A DNA stretch of 64,000 bases, from NCBI RefSeq assembly GCF_008364825.1, contig NZ_VTTO01000015.1:1-64000 (forward strand), written 5' to 3'. Below are positions 44,697 to 53,527 of the stretch, one piece after another. The notes below the pieces were generated by a model that worked only from the letters and a program-made list of their open reading frames with translations, was not told where the DNA came from and searched no databases. Position numbers and translations under genes: made by a program. This stretch comes from Azospirillum sp. B21. Lineage in GTDB: Bacteria; Pseudomonadota; Alphaproteobacteria; Azospirillales; Azospirillaceae. Positions within the stretch are counted from its first letter, which is position 1, and the number at the start of each line of letters is the position of its first letter.

Positions 44697-47252
44697 TCAG
44701 GGAAGCGCCCCGGCCGCCTTGGAGATCGGGCAACCGAACAGGTCGCCCAGCCAGCCGGCCACCTCCTCCAGCTTGTAGCCCAAGGCGACCATCGCCTGCT
44801 GAACATAGGCCGCAGCCGCGCCCAGCCCCTGAAGGAGCTGCGCCAAGTCCTTACCCAGTTGCTTGAACTGGTTCTGCAGGATCTGGCCGACCAGCTTCAG
44901 GCCGTCGACGAGGTTCTGCCACTGGCTCTTGGCCCAGGCGAGGAAGGCATCCAGGTCGGCAAGTGCCGCCTGCATCAGGGCCGATGCTTCCTGCTTGACG
45001 GTGTCGAGGACGTGGCCGGCCACGTCCTTCAAGCTGTCGATGACCCCCTGCACGTCGACGTTCACCAGGGACACGGGGGACGCCTGGCTGCCCAGGGCCA
45101 AGGAGAGGCCCAGCAGGTCGAAGTCGAAGTACCCGTTCACCACGAGGCTCTGCTTCGACGCCTGGAAGGCCAATCCGGCCGCGACGCTGAAGTTCGGCAG
45201 CGCCACCTTGGGCACCAGGGTGACACCCCACAGGGTGATGCCGTCCCAGGTCAGGTTCTGCCAACCGAAGTTGAAGCCGAAGGAAGCGCCCAGCTGGTAC
45301 TGGCTGGGGTTGAGCAGGAAGGTGATGCTGTCCCCGCTCCAGGTGCCGCAGCCGCCGGCGGGATTGCCCTCCTGCACCGCATAGTCCAGCTGGAACTGGT
45401 TGTCGGTGGTGGCAAGGGCGTAGAGGTGGTCCTCCACCACGTCCAGGAACTTCAGGTACATGGACGAGTAGAAGCGGACCGGCTGGCCGTTGTTGACGCC
45501 CGGCACCACGATGCCCGCCGGGGTGGCCGCGATGGCCAGTTCCGGCCCCTGGCTGGTCGGCTTCTGGGCCGTGGGGTCCCAGCCCGACAGCATGAACACC
45601 GACCCCCAGGAGACCGGCTGCTGCAGGATGACGTAGCCGGAGAACCCGGCCTTGGGGTTCGCCTGCTCGGCCAGGGTCGCCGAGACCAGGACGTTCTCCT
45701 GCCCGAGGAGCGTGAACTGGGCCTGGAGGCCGAAGCCCGCCGGGAAGGGCCCACGGTCGCCGATCTTCTTGAGCTGGGCGCCCTCGACGAACCAGAAGGT
45801 GAACTGGGTGATGCTGATCACCTCGTCCAGGAAGGCCACCACGTCGGCCACTTCCGGTTCGCCCTGGGCCTGCAGGGTGGCGGGGGAGAAGTCCAGCGCG
45901 AATGCAGCCTCGAGGACATTGGACAGTGTCATCGGGTCCTGGTCCGCCTTGGTCCAGACCGCGATCCCGTTCGGAACCTCGAAATCGACCACCTCGACCT
46001 CGAAGCCGACCTCGAACTCGTACTGCGGCGCGTTCGGGTTCTGCAGCTTCAGGTCGCCTTCCGCGGACAGGGTGACGCCGGCGGCCTCTGCGCCGACGGT
46101 GACGCTACCGTCCAGCTCGACGATGGTCAGCGTCTCCAGGCCGAAGGGCTTGGCCCAGTTCGTCAGGCTGACGGTCAGGTTCAAATCGCCCTCGGCCGGC
46201 ACGATGCTGCCGGTCAGGGAAAGGTCGATGGCCGTGCCCGCGTCGGGGTGGAACGTGCCGGCGGCGGTGGCGCTGATGCTGCTGTTGCCCTGGGCCGGGT
46301 CGCTCCATTCCAGGGTGAAGCCATCGAACTGGAAGATGCCGTTGTTCATGGCGCTGAAGCTGTCGTTCAGCACCGCCTTCACCGTGGTCGCCCCGGTCCC
46401 CTGGGCATAGGCGGCGAACAGGTCGAGCTGCGACACGTCGCCCATGAAGCCGGCGATGGCCTTGAGGCTGTCGGTCAGCTTCAGCGAGGTGAAGAACAGG
46501 AATCCGGGGGCGATGTCGAAGTCCGCCCCCAGGGCCGGAACGGACTTCACGTCCAGCAGGCCCAGCGACGACAGGCTGGTGGACTTGCCGGCCACCGTGG
46601 ACACGACCAACCCGCTGTTGCTGAAGGAAACGGAGGAGAGGGCCGGCCAGACGGAGCCGGGGGACCATTGCGGGACGACGACGCCCACCAGCACGCCGGT
46701 CTGGCCGCCCTCGTACTGCACGCGCAACTCGGCGTCGGCGAAGCTCTGGCCTCCATAGGCCAGCGAGCCCTGGCCGACGAAGTCCAGGTTTCCGCTGCCG
46801 TAGGTCAGGTGGAGTTGGCCGTTCGCCAGGGCCGCCTGGTTCGCCGGCGCCCAGTCCAGAAGCTGCGGCCAAGCGGCCTGCAACGGCCATTGCAGGCTGT
46901 TCCCCATGGTGGCGTCGAGGTTCAGCGCCACGCCCCCGTCCACGTCGCTGAAGGTCAGCACCACCTGGGCGCCGCTGTACTTCGTGCTGGCCAGCGTCAG
47001 GGTGGCTCCGCTGGCCGTGGCCTGCAGGTCGATGCTGGCGGTCCCGACCAGGGCCTGCAGTTCGAGCTGCCGGGTGGACGGATCCACCTTCAGGGTCGCC
47101 TCGCTGCCCAGTTGCAACGTGATGCCGTTCAGGTAGTCGCCGATCGCGGTCTGGACCGGGCCGGGGAACTGATCATAGGCAAGTTGGAGGGCCTGGGTGC
47201 CGGCGCTGGTGTGAAGCAGGCCTTGCAGGGTCGTGTAGATGTTCGAGGCCAT
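44697..47252 (-). CDS. Large beta-rich protein of unknown function, last gene of the TULIP-like operon
   Basis: An 851-residue protein without signal peptide or transmembrane helix; not recognised. Residues 1 to about 720 are dominated by alternating hydrophobic/polar strands (ITLQLGSEATLKVDPSTRQ, LDLSLTGSIVPAEGDLNLTV) rich in Gly, Ser, Thr, Asn and Leu. This pattern suits a large elongated or barrel-like lipid-binding fold. Residues about 735-850 switch to amphipathic helices rich in Gln, Leu and Ala (LAWAKSQWQNLVDGLKLVGQ, KDLAQLLQGLGAAAAY) of a type that can lie on a lipid surface. It starts 4 bases after the 621-residue gene. It is the largest product of the operon and probably a structural or lipid-binding component; no enzymatic motif was seen. 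Confidence 0.8.
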   Translation of the reverse strand: MASNIYTTLQGLLHTSAGTQALQLAYDQFPGPVQTAIGDYLNGITLQLGSEATLKVDPSTRQLELQALVGTASIDLQATASGATLTLASTKYSGAQVVLTFSDVDGGVALNLDATMGNSLQWPLQAAWPQLLDWAPANQAALANGQLHLTYGSGNLDFVGQGSLAYGGQSFADAELRVQYEGGQTGVLVGVVVPQWSPGSVWPALSSVSFSNSGLVVSTVAGKSTSLSSLGLLDVKSVPALGADFDIAPGFLFFTSLKLTDSLKAIAGFMGDVSQLDLFAAYAQGTGATTVKAVLNDSFSAMNNGIFQFDGFTLEWSDPAQGNSSISATAAGTFHPDAGTAIDLSLTGSIVPAEGDLNLTVSLTNWAKPFGLETLTIVELDGSVTVGAEAAGVTLSAEGDLKLQNPNAPQYEFEVGFEVEVVDFEVPNGIAVWTKADQDPMTLSNVLEAAFALDFSPATLQAQGEPEVADVVAFLDEVISITQFTFWFVEGAQLKKIGDRGPFPAGFGLQAQFTLLGQENVLVSATLAEQANPKAGFSGYVILQQPVSWGSVFMLSGWDPTAQKPTSQGPELAIAATPAGIVVPGVNNGQPVRFYSSMYLKFLDVVEDHLYALATTDNQFQLDYAVQEGNPAGGCGTWSGDSITFLLNPSQYQLGASFGFNFGWQNLTWDGITLWGVTLVPKVALPNFSVAAGLAFQASKQSLVVNGYFDFDLLGLSLALGSQASPVSLVNVDVQGVIDSLKDVAGHVLDTVKQEASALMQAALADLDAFLAWAKSQWQNLVDGLKLVGQILQNQFKQLGKDLAQLLQGLGAAAAYVQQAMVALGYKLEEVAGWLGDLFGCPISKAAGALP

Positions 47253-47256
47253 GGTC

Positions 47257-49122
47257 TCACTTCCCCAGGTTGTTCAGCGCGTTCTGCGCGAACTGCGTCG
47301 CGGCCTGACTGATCTGGCCCAGGTTCTGGCCGATGTAGTCGTTGATGGCGCCGATGATGGCCTGGATCAGCGCGTCCTGCCCCAGGAAGGCATTGATGAA
47401 GATTTGGTACTGCTGATCTTCCGAAGGCAGCGATATGGTCAGGGTCACGTCGCCGGAGCCCGCCACCAGGGTGACCTGCGTGTAGGTCAGCGACAGTTGC
47501 TGGGGGTTGTCGCCGTCGGAGTAGAGCGTGGTCGTCACACCGAGCGTGCCGCTGGTGTTGACCAGACTGAGGTTCAGCGTGCCGCTGATCGGGATCGGCT
47601 GGTTCTGGTTCACCTGGATGTTGAGGCTGAACGGCGTCGTGGCCGTCACCGGCGGCGGCGGCACGGTAACCTGCTGGCCGTTCACGTTCACCTTGGTCCC
47701 CGCCGGGACTTCGCCCAGCAGCAGGGTCGCCGTGGCCTGCTGGTTGGCGCCGAAGATGGTGCTGTTCGGCGGGGCGATCACGTTGGACAGGCCGCTGATC
47801 ACCAGATTGGCCAAGGAGATGTTGCTCAGTTGGACCGACTGGCCCAGGACGGACGTGCTGAACGGGCCGTCGATGGACAGATTCGTCGCCGTGAGGGGGT
47901 CCAGCTGCGGCGACTTGGAGCCCAGGATCACGGTGGGGACATAGACATAGCCGCTGGGGTCGTTCAGCGCGCCGCGGGCCCGGTTGAAGATGTACTTGTC
48001 GACGTCGTTGGCGTCCGTGTCCACCGTGCTGTCGGCGACCTGGGTACTGCCGAAGATGGTGTCGAGGGCGCTGGTGATCTGGCTGGTGAGCAGGCTCGCG
48101 ACCTGCGCCATGTTGCCCGGGGACATCAGCGCGCCGTTGATCTGGCTCGTCAGCATCTGCGCCGCGTCGTTCGTGGCGATGAGTTGCTGGAAGAACGCGG
48201 TCCAGGGCCGATAGAAGGCCTTTGCGGAAATTGCCTGCGGGAAGGGGATGGGCGACAGGCTCTGGTAGTCCAGATTCTGCAGGGAGAAGGTCGGGACCGA
48301 CCCCTGCACCGCCGCCAGGTTGAGGGAGTTGAGCGCGAATTGCAGTGCCGGCGGGGAAGCGACGGTGACCGTGCCGTTGGCCACCGCCTGGGCGTTCGTC
48401 AGCGTCAGCAGCGCGATGCCGGAGGCGCTGCAATCGAAGCCGTTCGGGTTCGCCGCGGACGGCGTCAGCCCCAGGCTGGGCGGGAGCGCCACCACGTTGC
48501 CGGACTTGTCTGCGAAACAGAGCGTCTGGGTCAGGACGAAGCCCAACCCCTGGAAGGCGGAGCCGCTATTGGTGTCGGTGCCCTGCTCGGACCCGGACAG
48601 GGCCAGGGGCTGCGACCAGCTGGCGCCATTGTAGGGGTAGGCGTTCAGGCCGAGGGCGATCTGTGCCTGGTAGCCCTGGTTGTTCGAGGTGACCAGCGGC
48701 GGCTGTCCGCTGATCTTGATGTTCGCCAAGCCCTGGATTTCGATGTTCGTGGCGACCAGGTTCGGGCCCGTATTGGGCAGCGGCACCACGTTCAGCCGGT
48801 TTTGGGTGATGTAGGTGACGGCCGAGCCCGCGGCGTCGATCATCTGTTGCGTGATGGCGCCGGATGGCGTCTTGCGGCTCAACTGCACCAAGGCCGGGAA
48901 GAAAGCGTTGAACCAGCTGGTGGCGAGGTCGTTGGAGATGTCGGCCGCGCCGCCGATGTTGTTCAGGGTCCAGAGGTTCTGCTGCAATGGCAGATAGGGC
49001 TGGTTGCCGGGCCCATTCATTCCCGCGAGGGCTTGGGGCAGGAACAGGCCGTTGCCGGGCGAGTTGTCGTTCGCCTTCTGCATCAAGGTGTTGTAGACGA
49101 AGTTGAACAGATACAAGCCCAT
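47257..49122 (-). CDS. Large Asn/Gln/Ser-rich beta protein of unknown function
   Basis: A 621-residue protein, not recognised. There is no signal peptide. The N-terminal part (about 1-130) is mixed helix; the middle and end are long beta-type strands with many Asn, Gln, Ser, Thr and Pro (NIEIQGLANIKISGQPPLVT, TPFSLNIQVNQNQPIPISGT). The final 45 residues form an amphipathic helix (LIQAIIGAINDYIGQNLGQI). Strand patterns of the 'Ile-x-Ile-x-Gly' kind with a terminal helix recall TULIP-type lipid-binding proteins, but this is by eye only. It lies 21 bases downstream of the polyprenyl synthase and 4 bases upstream of the 851-residue gene, so all are co-transcribed. Confidence 0.8.
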   Translation of the reverse strand: MGLYLFNFVYNTLMQKANDNSPGNGLFLPQALAGMNGPGNQPYLPLQQNLWTLNNIGGAADISNDLATSWFNAFFPALVQLSRKTPSGAITQQMIDAAGSAVTYITQNRLNVVPLPNTGPNLVATNIEIQGLANIKISGQPPLVTSNNQGYQAQIALGLNAYPYNGASWSQPLALSGSEQGTDTNSGSAFQGLGFVLTQTLCFADKSGNVVALPPSLGLTPSAANPNGFDCSASGIALLTLTNAQAVANGTVTVASPPALQFALNSLNLAAVQGSVPTFSLQNLDYQSLSPIPFPQAISAKAFYRPWTAFFQQLIATNDAAQMLTSQINGALMSPGNMAQVASLLTSQITSALDTIFGSTQVADSTVDTDANDVDKYIFNRARGALNDPSGYVYVPTVILGSKSPQLDPLTATNLSIDGPFSTSVLGQSVQLSNISLANLVISGLSNVIAPPNSTIFGANQQATATLLLGEVPAGTKVNVNGQQVTVPPPPVTATTPFSLNIQVNQNQPIPISGTLNLSLVNTSGTLGVTTTLYSDGDNPQQLSLTYTQVTLVAGSGDVTLTISLPSEDQQYQIFINAFLGQDALIQAIIGAINDYIGQNLGQISQAATQFAQNALNNLGK

Positions 49123-49143
49123 GACGTCCTCCAGGGGCGAAGG

Positions 49144-50166
49144 TCAGTAGGGTCGGTTGACCGCATGCATGGTGATGTCGCGCAGCGCCTTCAGGTGCGG
49201 CCCCGCCGGCAGGCCCTCCAGGAACTGCACCGCCTGGAGGGCGGTGTCGCGCGCTTGGGCGTAGGCAAGGGTGAAGGCGTCCGAGCGGCGGATTTCGTCC
49301 ACCCAGGCGTTGATCTGCTCGGTGGGCGGCGTGTCCTGGCTGCGCAGATAGCGCACCATGGGATGCATGTCGCCGAACAGCCGCATGGCGTGGATGATGG
49401 GCAGGGTGATGCGCCGCTGGTGCAGGTCGATCCCCTTGCGCTTGCCGGCCTCCTCGTCGGAATGGGCGAGGTCGAAGATGTCGTCCATCATCTGGAACGC
49501 ACGCCCCATGTACCGCCCGAACGAACCGAGGCGGCGCAGCTCGGACGTGCGCGCCCGCATCAGGGCCGCGCCGGACTCGCAGGCCAAGCCGAACAGCACC
49601 GCCGTCTTGCGGTCGATGGTCGTCAGGTAGCGGCTGAGCAGGGAGTCGGGATGCCAGAAGGGCTGCGTGGTCATCTCGTCGATTTCGCCGCGGCAGATGT
49701 CGAAGGCGGAATCGAGCACCCATTTGACCAGCTGCATGTCCTCCTGGTCCTCGATGGCGTCGACGAAGCAGCGCACCGCCTGCAGGAACTGCATGTCGCC
49801 GATCAGGATGGCCATCTCGGTGCCGCGGGCGGCATTGACACTGTGCTGGCCCCGCCGCAACGAGGCGTGGTCGACGATATCGTCGTGGATCAGGGTCGCG
49901 ACATGCAGCATCTCCAGCGAGGCGGAGGCGCGCAGCACCTTCACCGGCAGCGGCCCCTCCGCCTGGAACAGCCTCGCCGTGAGCAGCAGCATCAGCGGGC
50001 GGAGCTTCTTCCCGCCCTGGTACAGCGCCATCTCGGCATCGGACAGATAGCCCTCCTGGGGTTTGAGCGCGGCGGACAGCTCGCGCTCGAACCCTGCCAT
50101 GTCGGCAGCCATCAGGTCCTGCAGGATGGTGCCGACCGGGTCGCGGGCCCCCGAGGCGATCCTCAC
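49144..50166 (-). CDS. Polyprenyl diphosphate synthase (long-chain trans type)
   Basis: A 340-residue isoprenyl diphosphate synthase. It shows YQGGKKLRPLMLLLTAR (isopentenyl diphosphate binding), the first Asp-rich motif LHVATLIHDDIVDHASLRRG and the second QMMDDIFDLAH. Ala and Thr at positions -5 and -4 from the first Asp-rich motif are small, as in octaprenyl/solanesyl synthases (IspB type), so a long product is predicted. After the second motif the usual Gly-Lys-x-Thr is replaced by RRIT, an oddity. The GTG start at 50166 overlaps the previous stop (GTGA). An isolated prenyl synthase inside an operon of unknown beta-rich proteins suggests that an isoprenoid lipid is made for, or bound by, that system. 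Confidence 0.88.
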   Translation of the reverse strand: MRIASGARDPVGTILQDLMAADMAGFERELSAALKPQEGYLSDAEMALYQGGKKLRPLMLLLTARLFQAEGPLPVKVLRASASLEMLHVATLIHDDIVDHASLRRGQHSVNAARGTEMAILIGDMQFLQAVRCFVDAIEDQEDMQLVKWVLDSAFDICRGEIDEMTTQPFWHPDSLLSRYLTTIDRKTAVLFGLACESGAALMRARTSELRRLGSFGRYMGRAFQMMDDIFDLAHSDEEAGKRKGIDLHQRRITLPIIHAMRLFGDMHPMVRYLRSQDTPPTEQINAWVDEIRRSDAFTLAYAQARDTALQAVQFLEGLPAGPHLKALRDITMHAVNRPY

Positions 50167-51527
50167 GACTTGCTGCCCAGCACGGCCTTGGAGATCGGCT
50201 GCACGAGGGCGCGTTCCAGGGCGTCGGCGATGCGGTCGTGCAGCAGGCTCTTGACGAAGCGCGCCTCGCCAAGCGCCTCGCGGGCGTCCTGCGCCAGGCT
50301 GGTGCCCAGCGCGGCGTCCCAGCCGCCGTCGTCGATGTCCAGGTCGAAGCCGTCCAGCTCCACCCGCCCGTCCAGCAGGCAGGGCGTACCGTCCTCCCGC
50401 GTGCCGAACTGCAGGTAGACGTAGCAGGCCAGCTCGGCCTCCAGGTGCCCGGAGACCAGATCGACGGGCTTCTGGGCGGCCAAGCGGGCGATATGCTCGG
50501 AGATGTCCGCCTGCATCTGGCGGACGAAGGCCCGCTCGTCTTCGCCCAGGCACATGGTCCAGCTCTTGCCCTCGGAGTCGCGTCCACCGATGGGATTGCC
50601 GTTGAGCAGGGCGTGCACGTCGTCCACCGAATGCGCCTGGGCCGGCGTGCCGTTCTGCACCAGGCTATAGACGCCCTGCTTGTCCATGGACGGCACGTCT
50701 GCGATCTTCTGCGTCTGGGTGTTTCCCAGGATGCTGCTGGAGAAGGTCAGCGTCGCCGCGGCCGCCTGGTTGTAGGGGTTGGTAGGGTCCGTGGGGTTGT
50801 TCGGATCGGCGACGCCGGCCATGGCGGCCAGCGTGGTCATCAGGGCCAGCTGCTGGTTCTGCGCATTGCCGTTGTAGGTGGTCGTCCCGTAGGTCTTGGT
50901 GGGGTCGTTCACCTGACCGCCGCTGGTCAGGGCGGTGTTGGTGTCGTTCGCCATGTCCGAGATCGCCGGCGTGCCCCAGTTGGCCTGAAAGGCATAGGCG
51001 GTCGGGTCCGTGAACACGTCGTTGAAGGCGGCGCGGTGGTTGGAATAGGTGGACAGCAGGGTGGCGCCGTTGCCGCCCGGCACGTTCTGCAGGGCCGCGC
51101 GCTGCTCGTTGGCGGTGGCGATCCAGGTGGGGTGCGCGTCCTGGTCGGCGCCGCCGCGCCGCCGCGTGTTCAGCGGCAGGCCGGTGCCGGCGCCATCCAG
51201 CCCGGATTCCCAGATCTGCGTGCCCTGCAGGGTCTGCCGGCCGCGCAGTCGGATGTCCTGGATGCGGATCTCCAACACGTCACGACCCTGGGAATCATGG
51301 CTGCGTTGCGCCGATATGGCGCTGTCCGCCAGTTCCAGCCGCAGCCCGGCCAGTTGCACGCCCAGCGAGCCGCGAGGGAAGCCGGCATGGGCCGGCATGT
51401 CCGCCGCGCGCGCCAGCGGCAGCGCCGGTATGTCGTCAAGGGTGATCCCGTTGGGCAGCATGGCACGCAGGGGGGAACCGCCCACCCGATCCCAGCCGGC
51501 ATCGAGGGCACGCATGTCAGCGTTCAT
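50163..51527 (-). CDS. Unrecognised 454-residue protein of the TULIP-like operon
   Basis: A soluble-looking protein of 454 residues without signal peptide. The N-terminal third has strands such as LGVQLAGLRLELADSAISA and VLEIRIQDIRLRGRQTLQG. The centre (about 115-310) is Asn/Thr/Pro-rich and low in hydrophobics, probably loop-rich. The C-terminal part has a second strand region (GRVELDGFDLDIDDGGWDAA) and ends in a helix with ALVQPISKAVLG. The paired 'I-x-L-x-G-x' strand blocks at both ends might be two halves of a lipid-binding fold split by an insertion. No catalytic motif was found. It is coupled to the polyprenyl synthase by a 4-base overlap, which suggests that the two act together. Confidence 0.78.
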   Translation of the reverse strand: MNADMRALDAGWDRVGGSPLRAMLPNGITLDDIPALPLARAADMPAHAGFPRGSLGVQLAGLRLELADSAISAQRSHDSQGRDVLEIRIQDIRLRGRQTLQGTQIWESGLDGAGTGLPLNTRRRGGADQDAHPTWIATANEQRAALQNVPGGNGATLLSTYSNHRAAFNDVFTDPTAYAFQANWGTPAISDMANDTNTALTSGGQVNDPTKTYGTTTYNGNAQNQQLALMTTLAAMAGVADPNNPTDPTNPYNQAAAATLTFSSSILGNTQTQKIADVPSMDKQGVYSLVQNGTPAQAHSVDDVHALLNGNPIGGRDSEGKSWTMCLGEDERAFVRQMQADISEHIARLAAQKPVDLVSGHLEAELACYVYLQFGTREDGTPCLLDGRVELDGFDLDIDDGGWDAALGTSLAQDAREALGEARFVKSLLHDRIADALERALVQPISKAVLGSKS

Positions 51528-51575
51528 GAACGTCTCTCCGATTCGGATTGCTTGATGCGGTCTGGCGCCGCGCGG

Positions 51576-51974
51576 TCAGCTGATGTTGACGGTTGCCGTG
51601 ACCAGGACGTGGTCGGCGTCCGCGGTCGAAATGGTGAGGTTCGATGGCGCCAGCTGCAGGTTGATCCCATCGAAGCTGATCGGGATGTTCGGCACGGTGA
51701 ACGAAGCTTTCTCGTTCAACTGCTTCTGCGCCGCCGTCTGGACGGCGGACGAGATGAAGGGGGTGAGCACGGCGATGATCGTGTCCGCCGCGTTCTCCAG
51801 GACCGAGGCGTTGAACTTCTGCCAGCCGCTGCCCGACGGCGCGTAGTTGATCTGAAAGCTGGGCAGCGGCTGCAGCTGGAGCTGCACCGTGTTCGAGCCC
51901 GACACGGTGGGGGCCACCGTGATGGTCAGGGGAGTCGGGGTGGTCGAGAATGTGGCTTGCGCGAAATCAACCAT
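51576..51974 (-). CDS. Small TULIP-like beta protein
   Basis: A 132-residue protein of nearly pure beta pattern with one central amphipathic helix (about 57-90; ASVLENAADTIIAVLTPFIS). The layout is strands with TPLTITVAPTVSGSNTVQLQ, then the helix, then FTVPNIPISFDGINLQLAPS and a final strand. That resembles one half of a TULIP domain, in which a curved sheet wraps a long helix to form a lipid groove. No signal peptide or Cys is present. It begins 16 bases after the 305-residue gene. The fold is inferred; no sequence family was recognised. Confidence 0.75.
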   Translation of the reverse strand: MVDFAQATFSTTPTPLTITVAPTVSGSNTVQLQLQPLPSFQINYAPSGSGWQKFNASVLENAADTIIAVLTPFISSAVQTAAQKQLNEKASFTVPNIPISFDGINLQLAPSNLTISTADADHVLVTATVNIS

Positions 51975-51990
51975 GGAGGCATTCCCGTCG

Positions 51991-52908
51991 TCAGAGGAGG
52001 TTGGAGGCGGCTTCCAGGGCGCAGGCGCCCGGCACCAGCCACCAGGACACGCCGACGTCGGCCGTGGCGGAGAAGGTCGCCGTCACGTTCACGTTGGGCA
52101 GGGTGGAGGCGACGGCGACGCTGGCGTTGGTGATGCCGCCGGACAGCGAGTAGCTGCCCGTCCAGTTGCTGTTGCTGACGTTGACCGTGGCGTTGCTCAG
52201 ATCCTGCTGGATCGCGCTGTTGTATTGGGCAAGGAGCGCCGACAGCAGGCTGCGTCCGATCAGCACGCCCAGCGGTTGCTGCGGCCACTGGACGCCGGTG
52301 ATGTCCGGCGTGCCGTTGGCAACCAGGTTGCTGGCCAGGACCAGGTATCCGTTCGTCACCGACATCACCGGCGGGGTGAAGCTCTGTCCCTCCACCGGGA
52401 TGCTCGACGGGATCTGGTAGCCCTGCAGCAGGGCCTGCACCTTGCTGTAGACGATGCCCGCGGCCAGCTCGAGAAAAAGCTGCTGCACGGCCGTGGGGTT
52501 GGTGGGGAGCACGGCCACGTTGCTGAGCTGCACCTGGCCATTGGCGATGCCCACCTGGGCGAACACCGTCATGTTGAAGGTCAGCGGGACGGGCGAGCCC
52601 TGTTGCATGTTGATGGTGGTGGAGACCGACGACAGGGTCACCTGGAACATCTGGTCGGTCGGATTCGCCGGCTTCTGCCCCGATGGGGTGAAGGTGTTCG
52701 GGTCGTTCCATTGGTTCGCCGTCGGCGGCGACATGACGAACTGCGGTGCGGCGTCGATCTGCCAGCCGATGCTGGTGACGCCCTGCTGGCCGACCGGTTC
52801 CGTTCCCTGAAACAGGGTTTTCTGGGCGCTGCTGTTGGCGAACAGCTGTGACATCCCCGTGTTCAGGGTGCCAGCGTCCAACACCAGTGCGATGTCGTAG
52901 CTACTCAT
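51991..52908 (-). CDS. TULIP/P47-like protein of unknown function
   Basis: A 305-residue protein without signal peptide. It opens SSYDIALVLDAGTLNTGMSQ, similar in pattern to the N-terminus of clostridial P47/OrfX-type TULIP proteins (a strand leading to an Asn-containing helix), continues with GWQIDAAPQFVMSP and long beta strands (FNMTVFAQVGIANGQVQLSN), a helix with VQQLFLELAAGIVYSKVQAL, and ends in beta hairpins plus WWLVPGACALEAASNLL. The similarity is a weak by-eye judgement. GGGAG lies 9 bases before the ATG at 52908, and the start overlaps the protease stop by 8 bases. A lipid- or hydrophobic-ligand-binding role is inferred. Confidence 0.72.
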   Translation of the reverse strand: MSSYDIALVLDAGTLNTGMSQLFANSSAQKTLFQGTEPVGQQGVTSIGWQIDAAPQFVMSPPTANQWNDPNTFTPSGQKPANPTDQMFQVTLSSVSTTINMQQGSPVPLTFNMTVFAQVGIANGQVQLSNVAVLPTNPTAVQQLFLELAAGIVYSKVQALLQGYQIPSSIPVEGQSFTPPVMSVTNGYLVLASNLVANGTPDITGVQWPQQPLGVLIGRSLLSALLAQYNSAIQQDLSNATVNVSNSNWTGSYSLSGGITNASVAVASTLPNVNVTATFSATADVGVSWWLVPGACALEAASNLL

Positions 52909-53527
52909 CGTGAAGCTCCCCTTCCTGGTGCGGCATCTGGTAAGGACTGCGTGTCCAATAGGTTTCCGTCCAATCGCCGCCATCCCGGTACCGGAGCGGG
53001 AAGTCGTCGAAGGACACTTCGCTTCGCCCGCGCTGGGGATCCGCGACGGTGATCGCGCGCTCGGCGCGGTGGTAGCCGTCCACGAGCACGTAATGCTGCT
53101 GCCCGGAGCGCCAGCGGATGGCCACGGCGACGGGACGGCCCTCGTCCAGTTCGCGCATAAGACGTCGGAACGGCGGGCGGCCGCTGCTCCAGCCGGCCAG
53201 GCAGTTGACATAGCGGAGCGTGCGCTCCAGGGCTGCCTGCTGGTTGTACTTCTCGTCTTCCAGCAGGGCCCGCGGCGGCTCCTGGTCCGGCCGCACATCG
53301 TCGATCGCCAGGATGCGCCAAGCCAGCCGTTCCTGTGTCCAGGAGCGGTCGCCGTAGTGGGCGGCGACCGCGCAGGTGACGGCGGACCAGCACCAGTTGC
53401 CACGGCTTTGCCGCTCCAGCGCGACTTCGAGCTGCCGTCCATCCCGTGCGGGTGCCGTTCCCGCAACCGGGTGCAGGGGACCAATCCGCTGCGCGGTCCG
53501 GACCAGGGGCTCGATCCGCAGCCTCAT
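52901..53527 (-). CDS. Papain-like cysteine protease (C39/C70, AvrRpt2-like)
   Basis: A 208-residue protease-like protein with a complete triad: Cys46 in GNWCWSAVTCAVAAHYG, His145 in QQHYVLVDGYH and Asp163 in VADPQRG. The WCW motif followed by a Gln-containing helix (SWTQERLAWRIL) is characteristic of the papain-like family that includes AvrRpt2 and C39-type peptidases. There is no signal peptide and no ABC transporter domain, unlike bacteriocin-processing C39 proteins. The ATG at 53527 overlaps the stop of the first operon gene (ATGA), and its TAG stop overlaps the next start by 8 bases. It may process the large operon proteins or act on a host or competitor target. Confidence 0.85.
   Translation of the reverse strand: MRLRIEPLVRTAQRIGPLHPVAGTAPARDGRQLEVALERQSRGNWCWSAVTCAVAAHYGDRSWTQERLAWRILAIDDVRPDQEPPRALLEDEKYNQQAALERTLRYVNCLAGWSSGRPPFRRLMRELDEGRPVAVAIRWRSGQQHYVLVDGYHRAERAITVADPQRGRSEVSFDDFPLRYRDGGDWTETYWTRSPYQMPHQEGELHDE

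Noticed and set aside
44859..50418. Two very long plus-strand frames opposite the unknown operon
   Set aside because: They cross several minus-strand gene borders, are rich in Val/Gly/Arg/Asp typical of shadows, and lack ribosome sites. The minus-strand genes show overlaps, ribosome sites and recognisable enzymes.
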